Shown in pieces: positions 1 through 8,000 of a stretch of DNA of 17,309 nt. Position numbers and translations under genes: made by a program. The stretch's first letter is position 1, and each line of letters begins with the position of its first letter. Source of the DNA: Nitrospinaceae bacterium (GTDB lineage Bacteria; Nitrospinota; Nitrospinia; Nitrospinales; VA-1); the NCBI GenBank assembly GCA_016763735.1, contig JAESTE010000092.1, positions 1 to 17,309 on the forward strand, given 5' to 3'. The notes below the pieces were generated by a model, which saw only the letters and a list, made by a program, of their open reading frames with translations, did no database searches and had not been told where the DNA came from.

Positions 1-143
1 CGGAAGGCGTTGGTCCCGGCGCGGCGGACCGCGTTGCGGGCGAGGTAGCGGTGGTTCTTGGTGCGTCCGTAATAGCCGCGGGCTTCGCGGAGGATACGGG
101 TACGCTTTCTGGTGCGGGCTGCACCGATGCGTGCGAGTGGCAT
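1..143 (-). CDS. rplT: 50S ribosomal protein L20, N-terminal part
   Basis: The minus strand reads from an ATG at 143 off the left edge of the window, giving 47 codons. The protein starts MPLARIGAARTRKRTRILRE and continues with a GYYGRTKNHRYLARNAV stretch. This matches the basic N-terminal helix of bacterial L20 (usually about 115-120 residues), which binds 23S rRNA during early assembly of the large subunit. An AAGGAG ribosome binding site lies at 152-157, eight bases before the ATG, which fixes the start. It sits 141 bases downstream of rpmI on the same strand, the normal rpmI-rplT order. The C-terminal part is outside the window. Base composition is GC-rich, like rpmI and unlike everything right of about 935. 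Confidence 0.9.
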   Translation of the reverse strand, partial: MPLARIGAARTRKRTRILREARGYYGRTKNHRYLARNAVRRAGTNAF

Positions 144-284
144 GGTCGGTTCTCCTTCCGTCCGAACGGGGGCAGCCTCTCCGGCTGAGCTTGGTTCCCG
201 TCGGGCATGAATGCGGTGGGCGGTTGCCGGGGCTGATCCCCGACGTGTCTACACAATGAGCGGCGGCGGTCCCGCGTTGTTCGT

Positions 285-608
285 TTAGCTGTTGTTCTCG
301 GCGGCGGCGGCAGCGGCGGCTGCTGCGGCGGCGGCGGCGGCACGCATCTCGGCCTTCTGCTCGGGCGAGGGCGAGCGACGCAGCGCGGTGCGCGGCTGGT
401 TGCGCCCACGCAGACGGCGGAAGAGCATCTTCTCGAGCCGCTTGGCGTCGGGGCCGGCCATGTACCGGTCCTTGCGGAGCTGGCGCAGGCGTTTGCCGCT
501 CTTGTTCGAACTGAGGTGCTTGTGAAACGCGGTGCGGTGGCGGACCTTGCCGGTCTTGCTCACCGGGATGCGCTTGAGAAAGCCCTTGTGGACCTTGTTC
601 TTCGACAT
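285..608 (-). CDS. rpmI: 50S ribosomal protein L35 with long Ala-rich C-terminal tail
   Basis: This 107-residue protein starts MSKNKVHKGFLKRIPVSKTG, with RHRTAFHKHLSSNKSGKRLRQL after it. That is the classic L35 pattern (conserved K-T-G-K, H-x-x-S-x-K-S-x-K-R-x-R-x-L), a small basic component of the 50S subunit. Usual L35 has about 65 residues. Here the core ends near residue 75 and a tail follows: a basic R-x-R-G-R-N segment, a short Glu/Lys stretch, then 14 consecutive alanines and ENNS. The start at 608 is chosen because an AGAGG site at 615-619 lies six bases upstream. The ATG at 614 overlaps that site, and the further upstream start at 839 would add about 75 residues unlike L35. The stop is TAA at 285-287, and rplT follows after 141 bases. 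It belongs to the GC-rich part of the contig. Confidence 0.92.
   Translation of the reverse strand: MSKNKVHKGFLKRIPVSKTGKVRHRTAFHKHLSSNKSGKRLRQLRKDRYMAGPDAKRLEKMLFRRLRGRNQPRTALRRSPSPEQKAEMRAAAAAAAAAAAAAAENNS
300..341 (-). repeat. Alanine codon tract in rpmI
   Basis: Fourteen consecutive alanine codons (GCC mostly, with one GCT and two GCA) form the end of L35 just before ENNS and the stop. The mostly uniform GCC run is a simple trinucleotide repeat that could vary in length by slippage. In other frames it makes spurious ORFs. Confidence 0.85.
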
Positions 609-614
609 GAGCAT

Positions 615-619
615 CCTCT
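615..619 (-). promoter_or_regulatory. Ribosome binding site of rpmI
   Basis: The minus strand reads AAGAGAGGATGCTC before the ATG at 608, which puts AGAGG six bases upstream. It decides between the two near ATG codons (608 and 614) in favour of 608. A Shine-Dalgarno site here and before rplT fits an organism that uses them, in contrast to the genes on the right. Confidence 0.6.
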
Positions 620-750
620 CTTGGACATCCCCGAGGGTCGGGAATCGGGGTGTGCTGAATCCGGCCGGACACACGCCGAACCGTTCCCTACATGGGGGCA
701 GAAAGCCTAGCCCGCTCACCCCGCCCGAGCAAGAGAAACGGCAGGGTGGA

Positions 751-930
751 TCATGGTCCGACGAACGAATCCTGCCGATCCGCGGGGGCCTCGGTGCCAT
801 GGATCGGGTCAATCCCCCGGCGGCGGGCGGCAAAATCAATAATCATCTCGATCGATTTGGGCAACCAGATGTTGTCGCCACTGGGAAGCACTGGGGTGTC
901 CATCCACTGGGTCGCCGAACGGAGTTGAGC
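751..930 (-). CDS. C-terminal fragment of an unrecognised protein
   Basis: Just upstream of rpmI, a minus-strand frame runs from the contig junction to a TGA at 751-753. It gives about 55-60 residues including ATQWMDTPVLPSG, DNIWLPKSIEMIIDFAARRR and GIDPIHG. Third codon positions are mostly G or C, as in rpmI and rplT, and the composition is protein-like. The overlapping frame that continues the Bacteroidota gene is less so. I therefore read it as the end of a real gene of the GC-rich genome, cut by the junction. I do not recognise the family. It is not IF3 or threonyl-tRNA synthetase, which often precede rpmI. About 142 bases separate its stop from the rpmI start. The true N-terminus is missing. 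Confidence 0.4.
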   Translation of the reverse strand, partial: AQLRSATQWMDTPVLPSGDNIWLPKSIEMIIDFAARRRGIDPIHGTEAPADRQDSFVGP

Positions 931-1966
931 TGAAAAAACAGGAGTCACCATAACTAACAGTTACTGTATAGTTACCTTGTTGGGTTGCTGTATAATTTTG
1001 AGCGCTCGCCCCAGTTATTAAGTCACCTTCGAAATACCATTGGTAAGTAGTTCCAACAGACGAGGTGAGGGTATCAATAACCTGAGTAATAGTTGGGGCC
1101 GTACTAATCACATTGTACTGAGAATAGAGGCCGATCAATATAAAATTGGCACAATCATTTGGTGTTTGAAGACCAAATGTCGAGGTAGATTGCCCAGGTA
1201 GTGTTAAGGTAGCTCTCTCCTCAAAATCCCAGAAATCCTCCGTTATCGTCGCGTATGCTCCATTGTTAAACATGCACATGCTTCCCGGTTCAAGTTCCAA
1301 ATCCGAAATCAGCATAAAAGCCGTTGCCATATCACTGGAATCGGTAATTGACAGATTTGAAATTGACTGTGTTGTGGTAGCTAATTTGGAGCGGTAGTAG
1401 CCATCATTAATTGTTAAAGATCCAATATAAGGAGCTTCAGGTTCACTATAAATGATAAAGAGGGTTGCGCCATTCACATCTGTATTATTTACGGAAACTA
1501 TAGTATCAACCGGCATACCGCTTACCACGTAAGTTCCATTACCTACTACCAAGTTTGTGACATCCGCCCTAAATGCAGCAGCTCCAACTCCCCAGCATGC
1601 CTGAAGTCCACTTTTGCCAATGTTAACACCAGCTACCGTATCCACAGTGCCGGAAGGGTTTTCAATTATCACCGATCCCGTTGTATCAGGTCCTGTTAGG
1701 TCCCACCATACGAACGCTTTTTCTATTATTGACCCCGTTGGAATTCCACTAATTAACATACTTACTGGTTGATCCTGACCAGGAAATGGTAACGCGTAAT
1801 AAGCCATCTTTTTACCCAGTACAACACTGGCTTGTGTATAGTTCAATCCGCATCCGGAAATATTAAAAATAGTTTGTAATGTATCCTGAGCGTTAGAAGA
1901 TGGAGCTCTTACAGCAACTGAGAAAAAGACAACTATAATCCCAAAAAAAAATCGGAAATTCAGCAT
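836..1966 (-). CDS. Secreted cell-surface protein, 3' truncated at the contig junction
   Basis: The frame gives 376 residues, but only about the first 346 are native. The last 29 or so (from TPFGDPVDG to the stop at 836) come from GC-rich DNA read out of frame. Residues 1-26 are a signal peptide with a long hydrophobic core ending SSNA, cleaved before QDT. Residues about 75-290 contain a W-W-D-L-T-G motif, an ADVTNLVVGNGTYVVSG segment and a GATLFIIYSEPE strand, resembling the DUF3344-like beta-rich domain of large secreted proteins. Residues about 305-345 (YQWYFEGDLITGASAQNYTA) look like the Ig-like modules that precede T9SS sorting domains. The full protein probably went on to more such modules and a C-terminal sorting signal, now lost. 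It is divergent from the giant gene. Function is unknown; a surface or adhesive role is an inference. Confidence 0.7.
   Translation of the reverse strand: MLNFRFFFGIIVVFFSVAVRAPSSNAQDTLQTIFNISGCGLNYTQASVVLGKKMAYYALPFPGQDQPVSMLISGIPTGSIIEKAFVWWDLTGPDTTGSVIIENPSGTVDTVAGVNIGKSGLQACWGVGAAAFRADVTNLVVGNGTYVVSGMPVDTIVSVNNTDVNGATLFIIYSEPEAPYIGSLTINDGYYRSKLATTTQSISNLSITDSSDMATAFMLISDLELEPGSMCMFNNGAYATITEDFWDFEERATLTLPGQSTSTFGLQTPNDCANFILIGLYSQYNVISTAPTITQVIDTLTSSVGTTYQWYFEGDLITGASAQNYTATQQGNYTVTVSYGDSCFFSSTPFGDPVDGHPSASQWRQHLVAQIDRDDY
912..935. other. Probable chimeric contig junction
   Basis: GC content changes abruptly here, from about 72 percent at 781-840 and 53 percent at 841-900 to roughly 35-40 percent beyond 960. 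Two incompatible minus-strand frames meet: a Bacteroidota-type extracellular domain read from the right up to about residue 346 (SYGDSCFFSS), and a GC-rich C-terminal fragment read in another frame on the left. Neither gene is whole. No insertion sequence, integrase, tRNA or direct repeat is visible at the boundary. The exact base cannot be fixed by eye. Confidence 0.7.
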
Positions 1967-2091
1967 GTGTAATTAAATTGACAATGATTACAATAATAAG
2001 GAATAATTTAATATTTTTCCCTTAAGCAATTGCGCATATCACTTAGGTGCAATATGATAGATTTCGGCCAATTGTGAAACCGTAAACCACC
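1967..2091. promoter_or_regulatory. Divergent intergenic region
   Basis: These 125 AT-rich bases separate the truncated secreted protein (minus) from the giant gene (plus) and must hold both promoters. I see no convincing match to the Bacteroidota promoter (TTG and TAnnTTTG about 19-21 bases apart). The nearest candidates are TAGATTTC at 2058-2065 (plus), with a TTG at 2030-2032 too far away, and TATTATTG at 1991-1998 (minus). An 8-base inverted repeat, ATTAAATT at 1972-1979 and AATTTAAT at 2005-2012, could be an operator or chance in AT-rich DNA. Confidence 0.35.
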
Positions 2092-2094
2092 TTG
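2083..2094 (+). promoter_or_regulatory. TTG start site of the giant gene with an in-frame stop just upstream
   Basis: The sequence reads TAA ACC ACC TTG AAG AAT. The in-frame TAA at 2083-2085 bars any earlier start, and the next in-frame Met is at about residue 40, beyond the signal peptide. Initiation must therefore be at the TTG at 2092, unless a sequencing error hides an ATG. No Shine-Dalgarno site is visible, which is common in Bacteroidota. Confidence 0.7.
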
Positions 2095-5000
2095 AAGAAT
2101 TATTTTTCCATCATTAAGTTGACATTTTTTGTCGGATTGCTTCTGCTTGGTGATACAAGCATTTTTGCGCAGTGCGCATCTCCCTATCCGCGTTGTGACA
2201 TAGGTTACGGTATGGGAAGTTGCACGATGTCCAATCCGGATTGCGATCCAGGTGAAGTGGTTTCCTATGACTGGGACCTCCGGGCAAGTCCCGATACCCT
2301 TGATAGTTTATATGGTGTAACCCGCTACGGCCTTACTTGCGGAAACACCGGAACTCAGTGTATACGTTTCAATGTCAAATTACATCCAGCCACAGAAGAG
2401 CTCTCCTTTGATATGAGCCAAAAATCTGGAGCTACATTCTACAGTGTCGATTGTGGCCCCCTGATTCCAATAGGAGATACCATTTGCATTGCAGGAATTG
2501 ATTCATTCTGTCTCACACTTTGTAAGCCAGGATGTAACGCGTTTGATTACTGGATCTCCGCTTCCCGGAAAACCGCTTTTGGACCGGATATTACGGTCAG
2601 TGAAGGGTGCAGTGACACGTTATGGGCGGTAGGTTTGGACCCTGCATCCGTGACCTGGACATCAATATGGCCTGGACCGGTGGGAACCCATGATGGGCTA
2701 CTTAGTTGCACGAGTTGTGATTCAGCCATTATTACAGGGCCCACTCCGATCGTGGAAGATTCGATAGCTTACCAGGTTACAGGGCTCGCAATTGGATGTT
2801 CTGCCGGACCGATTACAAGCACGATCTGGGTGAAGTTTGTGCCTGGAATGAACGCCTTTATTTCTCCTCCTTTTCCTGCTATATGTGATGGTGATTTGGG
2901 AGTTGAATTAACTGCATCTGGCACAGGGGGTGCCAAACCCTACACATTTGTCTGGACGGGTCCGGATGTCACGCCAGTGTCTACAACTGACTCAACGTCC
3001 AAAATAATCGCAGGAGCCATTGGAATATATTCAGTGGAGATGTTTGACACGACAGACTGTGATCCTGCCGTTGATACGGTAGAAGTTGTCCTATTTGCTG
3101 CAGCAATAAGTGCAGATGCCGGGCCTGACGATACGGTGTGTGCGGATGCCCCGGCCGTGAACCTTGAGGGAATAATACTGGTTGCAGATAGCGCGAGGTG
3201 GACATCTCTAACAGGAGCTGGAGTATTTGCTCCAACTCGGGACAGGGATACAACCATTTATACACCAGATGCAGCAGAAATATTTGCCGGAACAGCAACA
3301 TTAATGCTTGAGTCCAGGGGAAATCGGGGCTGTGCAGCTGATACTGATACAATTGTCATTGTTATAACTGCAGTTCCTTTTACCAGTGCAGATGTGGATG
3401 ATGTAATATGTGAAGGTTCGACGTATACGCTGAACGGATCCTTTGGAGGAGGTGCAACTACAATCACTTGGACCACGGATGGGGATGGGACTTTTGATGA
3501 CGATACCTTGAGGGCTGCGACTTATACTCCAGGTGGAGGGGATATTTCGACAGGATCAGTCAATCTTGCTATTACAACGGATGATCCGCCCGGTCCGTGT
3601 ATCATCGACAGTGATACGATGATCCTTACTATAGATCCAATAGCAACCGTCGGGTCTGGAGGACCCGCCACTATATGTGAAGGAAGTTCTTATAGGTTAT
3701 CCGGGAGTTTTGGAGGAGGGGCCAGCTCAATAACCTGGGCGGGTGGAGATGGTCTTTTCGACGATAATACACTGCCAGCTGCCACTTATTCTCCGGGACC
3801 GTTGGATATAGGAGCGGGAAGTGTGATCCTCACAATCACCTCGGATGATCCGGCTGGTCCTTGCCCTTTTGTTTCGGCAACGATGACGTTGACAATAAAT
3901 GCTGCGCCAACAGTAGGGGCTGGAGGGGATGCTACTATATGTGCTGGAACTACCCATACCCTAAGTGGTACTATGGGTGGATCAACTTCTTCTATTACAT
4001 GGTCTTCTTCGGGTACAGGATCATTTGATGATGTCAATTTATTAGGTGCAACTTATACGCCTTCAGATGCTGATACCGCTGCGCCAGGGATAATCACGCT
4101 CACCATTACATCAAATGACCCTGACGGTGCGCCGGGGCCGTGTACCGCCGTTGCAGCTTCCATGACTTTGACCATCAATCCCGAAGCGGTTGTTAGTGCT
4201 GGGGGCAATGCTACTATTTGCGCAGGAACTACCCATCTACTTTCGGGTACCAAAGCTGGAGCCACGGCATCTCACACATGGACAACTTCGGGTACTGGTA
4301 CCTTTGACGATGACGCAATACTGGGAGCGACCTATACGCCTTCGGATGCTGATACAGCTGCACCAGGGATAATTACGCTTACACTCACATCAAATGACCC
4401 AGACGCGGGTGGACCTTGCACGGCCGTGTCAAATGCTATGATATTGACCATTAACCCTGAAGCTCTCGTTGGATCTGGAGGTGATGCCACAATATGTGCT
4501 GGTTCTACACATACATTGGCAGGTACCAAGAGTGGCAGTACAGCGACTACAACTTGGACATCATCAGGTACGGGTACCTTTGACGATGATGCAATACTCG
4601 GGGCTACATATACGCCTTCGGACGCCGATACCGCTGCGCCGGGAGTTATCACACTTACAATTACATCAAATGACCCTGACGGTGGCGGACCATGCACGGT
4701 TGTATCAAATACTATGATCTTGACCATTAATCCTGAAGCCATTATCAGCGCGGGTGCAAACGCTACTATTTGTGCTGGGACTGCTCATGTACTTGCGGGT
4801 ACTAAAGGTGGTGCTACTGCTACTCACACTTGGACAACCTCAGGTACAGGTGCCTTTGACGACGACGCAATACTGGGAGCAACCTATACGCCTTCGGATG
4901 CGGACACGGCTGCACCAGGGATAATTATACTTACCCTCACATCAAATGACCCAGACGCGGGTGGACCATGTACCGCAGTTTCTAGTGCCATGACTCTGAC

Positions 5001-8000
5001 CATTAATCCAGAAGCGACCGTAGGTGCAGGGGCAGATGCTGCTATTTGTGCATATGATACACATACACTATTGGGTACAATGGGTGGCAGTGCCAGTTTG
5101 ATTACATGGACAACGTCTGGTACTGGATCATTTGATGATGTCAACCTATTAAGTGCGACCTACACACCGTCAGCTGGAGACACTGCGCTACCCAATGTAA
5201 CACTCACGATAACCACGAATGATCCAGATGCGATCGGGCCATGCGCTGCAGCCTCAGATTTCATGGTTCTCAGTTTTACCCCTGCTGATAGACCAAGTTT
5301 CAGCTATTCTTCTGCAACTTATTGCGTGACCGGTGCTGATCCTACTCCAGTAATTGCAGGTACGCCTGGAGGTATTTTCAGTGGAGCGGGCGTTGTATTT
5401 CTCGGTGGGCTTGGTCAAATTGACTTGGATGCAACAGGTCTAGGTGTGTATGCTGTGGAATATCTAACTCCTGGACCATCAGGCTGTCCTGACAGTCTTA
5501 CTGTAGCCGTAACCATTACCCTTGCACCAGATGCCACCTTTTCTTATGCTACACCTTTCTGCCAGGGCGATCCCAATCCGTTTCCCTCCTTTCCTGTTGG
5601 AGCGAGCGCTGGAAAGTTTTCTGCCGTCCCCGTAGGTATGGTATTCGCCAATGACAACACTGGCGAAATCGACTTAACTGCCAGCACCCCCGGACTCTAT
5701 ACGGTCAGAAACCTCATAGTTGCCTCTGGCGGATGTTCCGCGGATTCTGCCTTCTTTGTTGTAACCATTGATGTGGCTCCAACCGTTGGTGCTGATGTAG
5801 ATGATACTATATGTGAAGGGAGCACGTATGTACTGTCTGGGGTTATGGGTGGTAGTACCAGTTCTATTACATGGACTACATCAGGTGATGGTGGGTTCAA
5901 TCTCGCAACCCTTTTGGGTGCCGAATATACTCCTGGAGCAACAGACATAACTACCACTTCAGTTACATTGAAGATAACCAGCGATGATCCGGCAGGTCCC
6001 TGCGTAGCTATAGCAGACTCCATGGTGCTGACCATTAACCTTACAGCTACTGCGGATGCTGGGTCCGATACTGCAATTTGTGAAGGTAGTTTGTATACCC
6101 TGGCTGGAGTAATGGGAGGAACAGCTAGCAGCATTACGTGGACTACACCGGGAGACGGATCTTTTGATAATCCGGCGCTACCTGGCGCTACATATACACC
6201 TGGTAGCGGAGATATTGGTGCGGGATTTATCACCCTCACCATAACCACAAATGATCCTGACGGTGCAGAACCTTGTGTTCCTGCTTTTGACGATGTGATT
6301 GTAACGATAAATCCTATTGCCACAGTTAGCGCAGGTCCCAATGATACTATATGTGCAGGGTCAACCAGTCTTCTGGCGGGTGTTTTTGGTGGAGGCGCCT
6401 CAAGCATTACTTGGACGACCCCAGGAGATGGAGGATTCAATGATCCAAATTTACCTGGTGCCATTTATACACCGGGGGTCGCGGATATAGCTGCAGGATC
6501 TGTTGTATTAACAATCACAACTGATGATCCTGATGGTATCGGACCTTGTACTGCCGTATCCAATACAATGACGCTTACGATTAATGCGGTTGCCACTTCA
6601 AATGCCGGTTCTGATACTACCATATGTTCGGATGCCGCTTACACCTTAGCCGGATCATTTGGGGGAAGCGCAACGAGTATTACTTGGTCAACACCAGGAG
6701 ATGGGTTGTTTGACAACAATACACTACCCGGAGCTACATATACTCCTGGAGTTGGTGATATTGCAGCTGGATTTATTACGCTGACCATAACGACAAACGA
6801 TCCCGATGGGCCCGGTGGTCCTTGCATTGCTTCATTTGATGATATGGTGCTTACGATAGACCTAGCTGCAACTGCTTCTGCCAGTGCAAATGACACAATA
6901 TGTGATGGAAGCACATATTTCCTTTTAGGAGCGTTTGGGGGGAGCGCAAGTTCAATTACCTGGACCACAACGGGAGATGGTGGATTCGATGATGCCAACC
7001 TTCCAGGAGCTGAATACACACCCGGTCCACTGGACAGAGGCTCAGGCATTGTTAGTTTGACAATTACAACGGACGATCCGGTGGGTCCATGCCCATTTGT
7101 TTTTGATGTAATGGTGCTTAACATTGATCCAATCGCAACCGTAGATGCAGGAAAAGACACAACGATTTGTTCCGGAAGTGCATATAGCTTATCGGGATCT
7201 CGAGGAGGTGGGGCTTCAACGTCAGAGTGGACCACGACAGGAGATGGCACTTTTAGCGATTCTTCTTTACCCCTTGCTATTTATACACCTGGCCCCGCAG
7301 ACATCGCTGCCGGTATAGTCACGCTAGGACTTACAACTGATGATCCCTCGGGTCCGTGCCTTGCTGTATCAGATAGTCTTGATTTAACTATCAATGCGAC
7401 AGCGACTGCAAGTGCTGGTGCAGATGATACCATTTGTGCAGGTATCACATACACCTTAGCCGGGGCAATAGGTGGCAGTGCAGGATCCCTGACTTGGTCG
7501 ACTTCAGGAACAGGAAGCTTTAGCAGCAATATTATTCCGGCTCCAGTTTACACACCCTCCGCAGCGGATACCGGAGCTGGCAGTGTTGTTCTGACCATAA
7601 CAACCAACGATCCAGATGGTGCAGGTCCATGCGCTGCAGCCGTGGATTCAATGGTACTTACCATAGAAAATGGAATAACTGTGGACGCCGGACCGGATGA
7701 TTTTATTTGTGCAAACAATCCCTTCGTATCCTTGCTTGGATCGGTCACCGGTGCCACGACTACGGGCGGATGGATCACCTTAGGAACAGGCACGTTTACT
7801 CCGGATACATTCACAATGACTCCTATATATAATGCAAGTGTTGTCGATACAATATTGGGCAGTGTCACCATCGTTCTACAATCAACTAACAATGGTGGTT
7901 GTATTCCAAGAACAGATACCATGATTGTTACAATAGGACCGGGGATTTACGTAAATGCTGGCCCGAACGATACCGTATGTGCGAACAAGGATACCATATT

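Noticed and set aside
228..242. Hairpin CGGGG-CTGAT-CCCCG between rpmI and rplT as a terminator or L20 autoregulation site
   Set aside because: The five-base-pair stem has no T-run on either side, and such stems are expected by chance in GC-rich DNA.
609..839. Extension of rpmI to an upstream ATG at 839
   Set aside because: The added residues do not resemble L35, a good ribosome binding site lies right before 608, and the extension overlaps a more plausible C-terminal fragment in another frame.
292..933. Several plus-strand ORFs across the GC-rich region
   Set aside because: They are antisense to rpmI, contain the mirrored alanine tract or arise from GC-rich DNA lacking stops, and have no recognisable protein features.
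2030..2065. Bacteroidota promoter for the giant gene (TTG 2030, TAGATTTC 2058)
   Set aside because: The spacing of 25 bases is too long and the -7 box has a mismatch, so it is not listed as a promoter.
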